From an uncultured Saprospiraceae bacterium (lineage in GTDB: Bacteria; Bacteroidota; Bacteroidia; Chitinophagales; Saprospiraceae): 64,000 nt of DNA. Each line of letters starts with the position of its first letter. The first letter of the stretch is position 1. The translations under genes and the position numbers were made by a program. Below are positions 44,786 through 52,943 of this stretch, one piece after another. The stretch covers positions 62,001-126,000 of the forward strand of contig CALJPQ010000025.1 of the NCBI GenBank assembly GCA_937980645.1. Direction: 5' to 3'. The notes beneath the pieces are model-generated. The model was given only the letters and a program-made list of their open reading frames with translations, was not told the origin of the DNA and did not search any database.

Positions 44786-46063
44786 ATGCAAGAACATTCA
44801 TTTTCCCTTGCTCAACCGGCGCCGGTACTGACGCCCTGGCGCCAGAAGGTGGCCCTGGCGCTGGGGGCGCTGGGTGTGTTGCTGCTGCTCATCACCTGGG
44901 CGGCAGGTCGGGCGATAGCGCCCATTCCTGTGCTTTTGGCCTCTTTTGGGCTGATGTCCGCCGGCGTATGGCTTTTTGTTCGGGAGGAATACCTCAAGCA
45001 TCCCGCCGGCATTCGCAACAATGGTACGTGGTTTCGCAGCCTTACGGCTCGCGGCGTGTGGGGCTGGGCACTGGGCGTGCTCATTACGGGCTTCTACGTG
45101 TGCCTGTACTGGTTTCCGCAGTACCTCAGGGGACTTGTCGAGCTGTTTACGCCCTTGAGCCAGGCATTGCGCGCGCGTGCAGCCGACCAGTGGTTTGTTT
45201 ATGGCACGCTCTACACGCTGGCCGTGCTGCTGATGGGCATCAAGTTTTTTTTCAAATACCGACACAACGCCTATCAGCGCATCCGCACCGTGTCGGTGGT
45301 GTTTTTCCAGCTGTGGTTTGCCTGGCTGCTGCCCGGACTTTTGGTGCGGCTTCAGCAGCCGGAGATTTACTTTTCCTATTTCTGGCCGCTGTCGTACTAT
45401 CAGGGTACCCCCATGGCCTACCAGGGTTACCAGAAATCCGACCTGGGGCTTTTCTACTTCTTCTTCGGGTTGGCCATGTTTTTCATTGGCACGCCCGTGC
45501 TCACCTATTTCTTTGGCAAGCGCTGGTACTGTTCGTGGGTGTGCGGCTGCGGCGGCTTAGCCGAAACGGCGGGCGATCCTTTCCGCCACCTGTCGGACAA
45601 GAGCTTGCGCGCCTGGCAGGTGGAGCGTTGGCTGATTTACAGCGTGCTGCTCTTTGCTGTGGCCATGACGGTTCTGCTGTGGGTCAACGTCGCTACCGGG
45701 CGCAGCGTGCTTCAGCAGTTTTCTGAATTGTTTTACAAGGCCTACGCTTTTCTCATTGGCGCGGCCTTTTCGGGCGTGGTTGGCGTAGGCTTTTATCCAC
45801 TGCTTGGCAGTCGGGTGTGGTGCCGCTTTGGCTGCCCGATGGCGGCGTGGTTGGGTATCTGGCAGCGCAAGAAGTCGCGTTTCCGCATCACGACCAACGG
45901 TGGGCAGTGTATCTCTTGCGGCAACTGCTCGGCTTACTGCGAAATGGGCATTGACGTGCGCGCCTACGCCCAGCGCGGCGAAGACATCGTGCGCGCCTCA
46001 TGCGTGGGCTGCGGCATTTGCTCAGCAGTGTGCCCGCGGGGCGTGCTGCGGTTGGAGGCGTAG
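44786..46063 (+). CDS. NapH/NosR-like membrane polyferredoxin
   Basis: 425 residues from MQEHSFSLAQPAPVL; the frame is open upstream through the palindrome repeat but those residues are repeat-derived. About seven hydrophobic segments are interrupted by cysteine motifs typical of the NapH/NosR/RdxA family: WYCSWVCGCGG, VWCRFGCPMAAWLG, then two [4Fe-4S] ferredoxin motifs CISCGNCSAYC and CVGCGICSAVCPRGV at the C-terminus. Such proteins pass electrons through the membrane, often between quinol and a periplasmic or cofactor-maturing partner. The FAD oxidoreductase gene just upstream is the probable donor or acceptor. Confidence 0.88.
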   Translation: MQEHSFSLAQPAPVLTPWRQKVALALGALGVLLLLITWAAGRAIAPIPVLLASFGLMSAGVWLFVREEYLKHPAGIRNNGTWFRSLTARGVWGWALGVLITGFYVCLYWFPQYLRGLVELFTPLSQALRARAADQWFVYGTLYTLAVLLMGIKFFFKYRHNAYQRIRTVSVVFFQLWFAWLLPGLLVRLQQPEIYFSYFWPLSYYQGTPMAYQGYQKSDLGLFYFFFGLAMFFIGTPVLTYFFGKRWYCSWVCGCGGLAETAGDPFRHLSDKSLRAWQVERWLIYSVLLFAVAMTVLLWVNVATGRSVLQQFSELFYKAYAFLIGAAFSGVVGVGFYPLLGSRVWCRFGCPMAAWLGIWQRKKSRFRITTNGGQCISCGNCSAYCEMGIDVRAYAQRGEDIVRASCVGCGICSAVCPRGVLRLEA

Positions 46064-46143
46064 GTCTGAAGCATCCTGATGCCAGGTCAGGAAGGAGGCC
46101 GGTGCCGCGCGGCGTCTTTTCTTGTGCCGGTCGCTTTATGGAC

Positions 46144-47502
46144 TCAAAAAACCAGCGCCCCGCCCACGCGGAAGTTCACCGCTGCCGAGCGATACGGCGT
46201 AACGGCGTTTAGCGCATTGTCGGACAGGGCAAAGGCCTGCAAGGGTCCTAAGCGTACGGCGGCGCTCAGGCCGAGGTTGGTCGCCGAGCGGTTGTTGATG
46301 CTGTACATGGCGCCCACGGTGAGCCAGGGCAGCGGCGACCAGTGCCCACTGAAGCCCACGGCGGTCGTCTGGCGGCGGTCGTCGCGTTGGTGGTGGAGCA
46401 CGGCGCCCAGCACCCACCGCTGCAGAATTTGCCATTGAGCGGCGGCGTAATAGCGAGTAGGCAGCGAAGTGGTCAGCTCGGCGCCGGTGCGCTGAAAGTT
46501 GAGCACGTCGTTGAGGCTATCTAACGCTGCACCAAAGTCGAGGCTGTCCACCGTGCCGTTGAGGATGTCAGTGCCCGGGATGAACACGCCGTCGTAGTTG
46601 AACGTGCCCTGACTGTGGAAATAGGCAGTGTTTTGCTTCCAGGCAATGCGGCTGCCGAGGTCTAATGCGCTGGCGCTTAGGGTGAAACGCTCACTCAGAC
46701 GCAGCTGTACGCCTACATCGAAGCCGATGCCAGCGTTCTGGCCGAAGCGATTCTTTAGCTCGTTGAACGACAGGTCGTAGCCAAAGCCCGATGTGTCCAC
46801 CGCTGAGATGAGGCTGGAGGAGTAGAAGGCGTAGTCCGTTTGCAGCGAGAGCTGATAAATGTCGGGTTCGGTGAAGGCCTGTATCTTTCGGCGTGCCTCG
46901 TCAGTAACGAGCATGGCGGCGCCCGACAGGTATTTGACGCGCGCGCCAATGCGGAGGCGGTCGCCAAAGTCGCGAGCCAGGCCGGCACTCAGTTCGTCCC
47001 AGCGCACCGTGCTCAGGGCTGGGCCGATGTCGAGCGTCTGACCGACGTAGGGGCCATTGCCGTACCATAGCAGTTCGGCCAGGGTGCGCGGGTAGGTAGC
47101 CGTGGCGGCGGTGCGCTGGTTCCAGCCGGCCATGAGGTACCAGCCGCCCAGCCGCAGACCGAGCAGGGCGCGTTCGTTGCGCTGGTCTAAGCGAAGCGTG
47201 TTTTCGGGTTCCAGTTTGTTGATGGCGCCGCCTAAGTCCAGGATGGTGCGCCCGCTCTCGCGGCGCAGCAAGTCGTTGTAGGCGATATTGCCCGAATGGG
47301 CGGCGTCTATGCCGATGGTTGGGCCGCCCAGGAATACGGTTTTATCTTTAAGGAAGAAAGCCGGATTGGCAGCGTTGGCGTGCCACGTTTCTGGGCTGAG
47401 GTAGAGCATGAGTTCTTGCTGAGCAACCCCATTCAGGGCAGCCAGCGCTGCATTTAGCAGCAACACATATCGGAAAAGGGATAAAAAAGGGTGTTTTTTC
47501 AT
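46144..47502 (-). CDS. DUF5723 family outer-membrane beta-barrel protein
   Basis: 452 residues from MKKHPFLSLFRYVLLLNAAL; signal peptide to about residue 28 (GVAQQ). The mature protein is a series of amphipathic strands with typical barrel phrases (LGLRLGGWYLMAGWNQRT, RLRIGARVKYLSGAA, SERFTLSASALDLG) and an aromatic-free VF ending. The layout matches DUF5723, a PorP/SprF-like Bacteroidota barrel. It is followed upstream by a large lipoprotein gene and a PorT-like barrel gene on the same strand, suggesting an envelope assembly. Function is not known. Confidence 0.82.
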   Translation of the reverse strand: MKKHPFLSLFRYVLLLNAALAALNGVAQQELMLYLSPETWHANAANPAFFLKDKTVFLGGPTIGIDAAHSGNIAYNDLLRRESGRTILDLGGAINKLEPENTLRLDQRNERALLGLRLGGWYLMAGWNQRTAATATYPRTLAELLWYGNGPYVGQTLDIGPALSTVRWDELSAGLARDFGDRLRIGARVKYLSGAAMLVTDEARRKIQAFTEPDIYQLSLQTDYAFYSSSLISAVDTSGFGYDLSFNELKNRFGQNAGIGFDVGVQLRLSERFTLSASALDLGSRIAWKQNTAYFHSQGTFNYDGVFIPGTDILNGTVDSLDFGAALDSLNDVLNFQRTGAELTTSLPTRYYAAAQWQILQRWVLGAVLHHQRDDRRQTTAVGFSGHWSPLPWLTVGAMYSINNRSATNLGLSAAVRLGPLQAFALSDNALNAVTPYRSAAVNFRVGGALVF

Positions 47503-47607
47503 AAAAAACAAAAAGGATGTATTGGTGAACGGGCTGAAATGGCCCATGCGGGTAGGTAAACAGGGGGAATGGCTTCAGAGCCAGTGCATCGCTCAAGGCG
47601 TACCTCG

Positions 47608-49203
47608 CTAAGGTTTACCCCCCAATCGCGTTTGCACTTTGAGGCCCATGCGTAGCGCAATGCCCTGGGTGGCTAAGAGTTTGACGGGCACCTGCCCGCC
47701 CTGGGCGGTGGTGAAGGCGGCATTGAGGCGCATGGAGGTGGCCTGGCGCACCCGGCTGAAGCGGGCGACATCCATCGGGGCAAACGTCTCGGCCCGTGCG
47801 GTACCGATGCTGACGCCATTGGCGTTCACGGGCGGCGATTGCACCACAAAAGGCGGTGTTGCGTCGGTGAAGAGCGAGTCCAGCACGCGCCCCTGGTCGT
47901 CTAAGAAGTACAGTTGCAGCGCTGCACCGATGGGCGTGTTGTTTTCCGTAACGATTTTGAACTCAACAGATTCGATACGGCTGGTGTCGAAGTCGGCGAA
48001 TTGCCCAAAGTTGGCGTTAATGGTCTGCTCGGCACCGAAGTTTTCTGCTGAGCCTTCGAGCAGCAGTTCCACCTTCATGCGCAGGGCGATGGTGCTCTTG
48101 TCGGTCAGGAAGCCCACGATGCTGGGGTCTTTGCGGGCGTTGGAGATGCCAGCCACCTCATAGATGAGGCGCACGGGTTGGGCGTTGAAAATTTCGGCGA
48201 TGTTCGAGTTGGAGCTGTCCAGCACGACGTGGGTTTCCTTCGTCTGCCCGATTTCGCCGGCGGCCCAGGAGGGGTAGTTGAAGTCAATGCTATCATTAAA
48301 GAAGACACTGCTCTCCAATTTGTACTCCTTGCCGTCGCGTCCGATGAAGCTCAGGTATTTGACCACCCCGCGCGTGGGGAAGCCCCAGGAGTTGGTGATG
48401 GTCATGGTTACTTTGGGATTTTTGATTTTTACATTCCCCTTGAGGTTGGTCTGGTTGATGTCAATATCAATGGTGTCCAGCGTGAGCGGATACTCTGAGT
48501 AGCCCCAATAGCCTTCCATGTAAGAGGCGGTAAAGCCCTGGATGAGGATGCCAATGCCCGCAATTCCGGGCAGCACGTCGTCAATTTTGATGCGTGTGCC
48601 GTCGGGCAGGTAAGCCTCGTATCGGAACTCCAAACGGTTACTATCCGAAGCCAGAGTATAGCCTTGAAGTGGGATAGGTGGCGAGATGAACGTCTGGCGC
48701 GCCGGCACGCTGAAGGGCATAGAGAACGGCTGCCCGTTTTTCGACATCTGGAGAATGTGGAATGTGCCCGTAATGGGCTGGTTACGCGCATTGTTAACTA
48801 CCAGGTTGAGCGTGCCGCTCCCTACCTCTACCCGACGGATATAGACGGAGTCAGGAGTGTTGAACGGGTATTCGTAGAAAGTATCGTTGATGGGCACTGG
48901 CACTTCCGGGAAGTTGAAGAATTGGAAGATGTCCGACGCCGGCTTCTCAGCCACATTGCCGCTGTAAAACAGCGTCATCGTCTGGTCGGGGTTGATGACG
49001 ATGGTGTCGCTGCCCACGGAGTCATTGAGCACTTTAAGCATTAGCTCCTGCAAGCCAACGCTGGTAGCTAATACTGGGAAGGCATATTCCCCGGTGCGCT
49101 CGGCGAATTCCAGGTCGTCTAAGGCCAGCTTCTGGCAGCCGGCCAGCACACCGAGGATGACCAGGATTTGCAGCAGGATAGGAAGGCTTTTTTTGCGCGT
49201 CAT
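47608..49203 (-). CDS. Large surface or periplasmic lipoprotein, unknown function
   Basis: 531 residues. The N-terminus is a lipoprotein signal (LVILGVLAGCQKL, Cys23). The rest is beta-rich, with several repeated sandwich-like stretches (for example TLNLVVNNARNQPITGTFHI and NVKIKNPKVTMTITNSWGFP) and no enzyme motif. The Asn-rich phrasing resembles LEA14/Hsp-like or CARDB-type modules, but I cannot assign a family. It lies 105 bp upstream of the DUF5723 barrel gene, so an accessory lipoprotein of that barrel is a reasonable hypothesis. Confidence 0.75.
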   Translation of the reverse strand: MTRKKSLPILLQILVILGVLAGCQKLALDDLEFAERTGEYAFPVLATSVGLQELMLKVLNDSVGSDTIVINPDQTMTLFYSGNVAEKPASDIFQFFNFPEVPVPINDTFYEYPFNTPDSVYIRRVEVGSGTLNLVVNNARNQPITGTFHILQMSKNGQPFSMPFSVPARQTFISPPIPLQGYTLASDSNRLEFRYEAYLPDGTRIKIDDVLPGIAGIGILIQGFTASYMEGYWGYSEYPLTLDTIDIDINQTNLKGNVKIKNPKVTMTITNSWGFPTRGVVKYLSFIGRDGKEYKLESSVFFNDSIDFNYPSWAAGEIGQTKETHVVLDSSNSNIAEIFNAQPVRLIYEVAGISNARKDPSIVGFLTDKSTIALRMKVELLLEGSAENFGAEQTINANFGQFADFDTSRIESVEFKIVTENNTPIGAALQLYFLDDQGRVLDSLFTDATPPFVVQSPPVNANGVSIGTARAETFAPMDVARFSRVRQATSMRLNAAFTTAQGGQVPVKLLATQGIALRMGLKVQTRLGGKP

Positions 49204-49253
49204 AAATCTGTCAGGGATGTTGGTTAGGTGAGAAAATGCGGTTTCGGGGATAT

Positions 49254-49281
49254 TTAAAAAAAAAGAGCACTCAGGCTCTTT
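49254..49281 (-). terminator. Rho-independent terminator of the PorT-like barrel gene
   Basis: On the minus strand AAAGAGC-CTGAGT-GCTCTTT followed by a run of T: perfect 7-bp arms (49262-49268 and 49275-49281). It lies just after the stop codon at 49293. Confidence 0.85.
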
Positions 49282-49292
49282 AGCTCAAGCCT

Positions 49293-50189
49293 TTAGAAAC
49301 CGAAGCCCACTGAAAACTGCCACAGAATGTTGCGGTCGTGGTCGTTGCGGAAGACTTGTTGGCCGTTGTTGGTCTGGGCTTTGGCCAGGTCGCCCGCTTC
49401 GTTGGTAATGTCGGCCAGACCGTACTGGAAGCGCACGCCTAAGAAAAGCGAACGACTCATGTAGTACGACACGCCACCCACTAAGCCGTAGTCCAGTGCC
49501 TGGTAGAGTTTGCCGCTGCCTTCGGGGTGGTCGAAGTAGGCTCCCATCGTTTTCGGCAATTCTATCGGACGGCCATCTACCAGCACATATATTTTCTCAC
49601 CGAAATCACCGCCACCGATTTTGTCTTTTCGGTAGTTGTGTTGCAAGTTAAATTCTAAGTCAGTTACTGGGTTTCCTAAGGGTACCGTACGCCCACCCGT
49701 AAAGACAAGCGAACCCTCGCCGATGGCTTGCACTAACAGGCCACCATAGACGCCAGCCGAAAACTCAAAGTCCTTCCACCGAGCATAGGCCAGTACTGGC
49801 AGATCAATGTAAACGTTTTGCAGGTTAATGAAATAACGCGAGTCGCCACGCGCCTCCTTAACACCACCACTGTAGCGAAACAGCCGATACGAAGATCCGT
49901 CAAAGGTGTATTTTGCACCGCGCCGCGAGTACACGAGCTCACCACGCACACCGAAGGCGTCAGTAAACGAATAGCCAAAGCCCATGCCGAGGTGGAAGCT
50001 CGTTACATTGCGCCACGTTTCCAGGGCGTTGCCGTCAGAGTCGGTCTCCGCAGGGCCATCCATGCGCGCGGTATTTAGCCCGACCTTAAAACTAGTGCTT
50101 AGCTGACCCCATGCCGGGCTTATGCAGCTCCATAACGCCAGCCCCAACGCGATAATCCTAATTTTCCTGAGTGAAAGAACCTGTTTCAT
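49293..50189 (-). CDS. PorT-like outer-membrane beta-barrel protein
   Basis: 298 residues. Signal peptide to about residue 28 (ISPAWGQ). The mature part begins STSFKVGLNTARMDGP and runs as antiparallel amphipathic strands (FHLGMGFGYSFTDAFGVRGELVYSRRG, YIDLPVLAYARW, FEFSAGVYGGLLVQA) ending in WQFSVGFGF, a terminal Phe as expected for an outer-membrane barrel. This is the PorT/outer-membrane beta-barrel family of Bacteroidota. It has its own terminator, separating it from the lipoprotein gene downstream. Confidence 0.85.
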   Translation of the reverse strand: MKQVLSLRKIRIIALGLALWSCISPAWGQLSTSFKVGLNTARMDGPAETDSDGNALETWRNVTSFHLGMGFGYSFTDAFGVRGELVYSRRGAKYTFDGSSYRLFRYSGGVKEARGDSRYFINLQNVYIDLPVLAYARWKDFEFSAGVYGGLLVQAIGEGSLVFTGGRTVPLGNPVTDLEFNLQHNYRKDKIGGGDFGEKIYVLVDGRPIELPKTMGAYFDHPEGSGKLYQALDYGLVGGVSYYMSRSLFLGVRFQYGLADITNEAGDLAKAQTNNGQQVFRNDHDRNILWQFSVGFGF

Positions 50190-50284
50190 CTTAATAATTT
50201 ATACGTGTGTTTTGTGGCCGGGCGCTGCCTACCCCCGGCGCTTTTTGGGCAAAAGTAAGCCTTGCAGCCAACGTATCTGGGCTT

Positions 50285-51307
50285 TTATGTTGTTGCTGTT
50301 GCATACTGCTCCAGAAGCGCCCAATACAGCCGTGCCGTTTGCTCCGCTTCCAGTGTGGGGGCCTGTTCCCACTGGAGCAGGGCGATCTTGAGCCGAACAT
50401 TAGCACGATAGTACTTGAAATACAGAAAGATGCGTTCGTCTTCTGCGTTTTCGATGCAGGACCAATGGCGTTGGTAGGCACTCATGAATGCCTGGGCCAG
50501 CGGTGCGTGTCCGCGGGCTTCGAGGTCCATGGCTAAGAAGGCCAACTCGTTGAGCACGTCTGAACGTCGCAGGTGAGGGCTGAATTCGATGCAATCGAAC
50601 ACTACTGGCCCGTCGGGCATCAGAAAGATGTTGCGCGCGTGCAAGTCGCCGTGGCCGTCCACCCAAAAGCCGTTGCGGGCGCGTTCGTCTAAGCGGTACT
50701 GGTGTGCTTCGAGGAATTGGCGTTCCCGTTGTCGCCAGGCATCAAATCGGGCGGTGGCCACCTCGCCGAAGAGCTGGCGCGCAAGGGGTTCGTGGGCAAA
50801 AAGGTCTTCAAAGTCGGCCCGATACTCGTCAGGCGTTTCGCCGGGGGCGTCGGCAGCCGTCAACGCATATCTTCGATGGAAGCGGGCCAATTGTTCGGCC
50901 AGCGCCTCTACGTCGCGGTGCCCGACGGCATTTTGGGCCAGTAGGCGGTCCATCTGGCGGCTGTCGTCGAGGCGGCGCATCCAGACGACGTAGTCGAGCA
51001 GGGGGCGCGTTTCCTGCAAGTGCCCGATGCTGAGCGCACCGCTTTCATCGGGCTGCACCGTGAGGGTACCTAAGTACATATCGGGCGCTAAGCGGCGGTT
51101 GAGGGTAACCTCCTGCTGGCAGTAGTGCCGGCGCTGTTCGAAGGTGCTGAAGTCTAAGAAGGAAAGCTTGAGCGGTTTTTTGATTTTGAAAGCATAAGCC
51201 GGAGTGAGCAGCACCCAAGAGATGTGGGTTTCAATGACCTGAGCGGGCTCCTTTGGGCCGGGGTAGGCCCTTCGGGCGGCGATGTCGCGGATCTGTTCGG
51301 TGGTCAT
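50285..51307 (-). CDS. APH-fold kinase-like protein (COG2187-type)
   Basis: 340 residues from MTTEQIRDIAARRAYPGPKEP (a GTG four codons earlier is possible). It has a kinase-like N-lobe (THISWVLLTPAYAFKIKKPLKL, with a conserved lysine pair), then the catalytic loop in WVDGHGDLHARNIFLM and the metal-binding VVFDCIEFSP, as in aminoglycoside phosphotransferases. Relatives are often fused to a P-loop kinase of the COG0645 type; here that kinase is a separate gene two positions upstream, with a DUF5995 gene between. The substrate is unknown; resistance should not be assumed. Confidence 0.85.
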   Translation of the reverse strand: MTTEQIRDIAARRAYPGPKEPAQVIETHISWVLLTPAYAFKIKKPLKLSFLDFSTFEQRRHYCQQEVTLNRRLAPDMYLGTLTVQPDESGALSIGHLQETRPLLDYVVWMRRLDDSRQMDRLLAQNAVGHRDVEALAEQLARFHRRYALTAADAPGETPDEYRADFEDLFAHEPLARQLFGEVATARFDAWRQRERQFLEAHQYRLDERARNGFWVDGHGDLHARNIFLMPDGPVVFDCIEFSPHLRRSDVLNELAFLAMDLEARGHAPLAQAFMSAYQRHWSCIENAEDERIFLYFKYYRANVRLKIALLQWEQAPTLEAEQTARLYWALLEQYATATT

Positions 51308-51324
51308 GTTTGGGTGCACTGCAT

Positions 51325-52017
51325 TTAGCGGAGTTTTTCCAGCGCCAGACTGCGCCCGCGTTCGAGCACACGCGCCTCCTGGGCCTGACGGATGCGTTCG
51401 CGTTGCTCATCGCTTTCGGCCTCCAGCAGTTGCACGGCTACCTGCCACACGTCGGTGCGCCAGCTGCGGATAAGTTGGGCAAGCAACCATTCGTCCGAAC
51501 GGCCCATAAGGCGGTCAATGAGTGCCATGGCCGAAGAGTGCGATTCTACGATATTATCCTGCACAGTATCAATGGTTTCGGCGATGATGTGATTGACCAT
51601 TTCGTGGTCGTCGCGGCGGTATTGGCGGGCCTCAACGCTAGCGGTGGGCCATTCGTCGTGCAGACAGTCGTATAGGGCCAGCGGTAAATCATAATTGATG
51701 TGAGCGTTGATGCCCAGCATCAGGCGTTGCAAAATGTGCAGGCGGCGGCAGCAGGTAGCATGGTGCGCTTGTTTCCACACGGGAGGCGTCTCACTGCTTT
51801 GCTGGTCATAAAAATACAGCGCGTCGTAGTAATAATCGGCGAAGCGCAGCATGAGGCGTTCCACCCAGGCAGCATCGTGAAAGCATCCGTTGGCTGTAGC
51901 CCGCACCATATTGGCGCTCATCATGCCGTAGCAGCGCTGGAAGTGACAGCGTTGGTCGCCCTGTTGTTCCCAGCTGGCAGCCTGGGCGTTCATGCGGTCG
52001 AGCAGGTAATGCATCAT
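51325..52017 (-). CDS. DUF5995 family protein
   Basis: 230 residues from MMHYLLDRMNAQAASWEQQ; two adjacent ATGs (52017 and 52014). The phrase RLMLGINAHINYDLPLALYD is the hallmark of DUF5995. Several paired His, Asp and Trp residues (HDEWP, RRDDHEMVNHI) recall a metal-dependent helical fold, but no reaction is known. It begins 8 bp after the P-loop kinase stop and ends 17 bp before the APH-like gene, so all three are probably one transcript. Confidence 0.8.
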   Translation of the reverse strand: MMHYLLDRMNAQAASWEQQGDQRCHFQRCYGMMSANMVRATANGCFHDAAWVERLMLRFADYYYDALYFYDQQSSETPPVWKQAHHATCCRRLHILQRLMLGINAHINYDLPLALYDCLHDEWPTASVEARQYRRDDHEMVNHIIAETIDTVQDNIVESHSSAMALIDRLMGRSDEWLLAQLIRSWRTDVWQVAVQLLEAESDEQRERIRQAQEARVLERGRSLALEKLR

Positions 52018-52025
52018 AGGCGTTG

Positions 52026-52526
52026 TCAGTGAGCGTATTCGCGTACGGCGCTCAGCAGGTCGTCCAGCGTTGCGTCGTCGGCCTGCAAAGAAAGGTGTGG
52101 GCTGGCGATGTCTTCCCACTCGTCGCGCAATTTTTCATAAACCTCATAGGTAGCCTCACTGTCGGGGCGTGGGTGGCTCAGGCGTTGGCGTGCTGTATCA
52201 TCGTGCAGGCGCAGGTGCACCCAGCGGCATTCGGCTCCGCATTCAGCGGCTACGCGGCGGAAAGGCTCGCGTAGTGCTTCGCGCTGAAGCACGCTGTCTA
52301 TGACGACATCCCGCCCGGCCTGGAGTGCCTGACGCATGCGCGCAAGCAACTCGTCATAGACGCGCTGCTTGGTTTCCGATGTGTACTGACCACGCAAACC
52401 CAATTCGGCACGTATCTGGTCGCTATTCAAGTGCACGGCGCTGTAGCGCTCGGCATACGCGCGGGCAAGGGTCGTTTTGCCCGTAGCGGGTAATCCCGTG
52501 ATGATGAGGAGAGTAGGCAATGGCAT
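52026..52526 (-). CDS. P-loop (AAA/zeta-type) kinase, COG0645-like
   Basis: 166 residues from MPLPTLLIITGLPATGKTTLARAYAERY (a TTG 15 bases upstream is in frame but less likely). The Walker A motif GLPATGKTT is at about residues 10-18, an acidic Walker B-like VVIDSVLQR near 74, and an arginine-rich lid region later. It is a small nucleotide-binding kinase of the type normally fused to APH-like domains in COG2187/COG0645 proteins. First gene of the three-gene operon; phosphate acceptor unknown. Confidence 0.85.
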   Translation of the reverse strand: MPLPTLLIITGLPATGKTTLARAYAERYSAVHLNSDQIRAELGLRGQYTSETKQRVYDELLARMRQALQAGRDVVIDSVLQREALREPFRRVAAECGAECRWVHLRLHDDTARQRLSHPRPDSEATYEVYEKLRDEWEDIASPHLSLQADDATLDDLLSAVREYAH

Positions 52527-52931
52527 AATGCCGGATAACAAAGATGCCGGTAAAGATGGTTACTTGATAGGCTGAAACAGCGATTCTTTAGCATTCCCGG
52601 AGCAAAATTGGCTCTTCCTTAACTGGGTATTCACCAGAACAACATCCCGAAATCGTTCGGCCAGACACACCGCCGCCTTCGTCCAGTATGCACCTCCTGC
52701 AAATAAACGTGATTATGAAATTTGGCGCTGAAAACTTTTAACCGAACTATCCTTCCAATATAGGTAGTAGAAGCTCGTGGTTGCCAACGTTGCGGAGGTA
52801 CGAATATCCCCCAAAATGGCAAAAACCGTTTGGGCAACCGAGCCTATCCATGCAGCGGCGGTGGCTTTCGCGTGCTAAGCGGGCAAAGGCCCGGCCCTTT
52901 GCCTCCGACGTTGCATTTCCGTCGAGCGCTC
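52527..52931. other. Intergenic region before the penicillin acylase gene
   Basis: About 400 bp with no convincing gene. Just before the promoter is a perfect 8-bp inverted repeat GGCAAAGG (52882-52889) / CCTTTGCC (52896-52903) with a 6-base spacer, a possible operator. Confidence 0.4.
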
Positions 52932-52939
52932 TACCTTTG
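52911..52939 (+). promoter_or_regulatory. Promoter of the penicillin acylase gene
   Basis: TTG (52911-52913), 18 bases, TACCTTTG (52932-52939). The ATG follows after only 4 bases, implying a leaderless transcript. Confidence 0.65.
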
Positions 52940-52943
52940 GCGC

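Noticed and set aside
50285..51307. Aminoglycoside resistance gene.
   Set aside because: The protein is only APH-fold. Its operon context with a P-loop kinase and DUF5995 points to housekeeping metabolism of unknown substrate.
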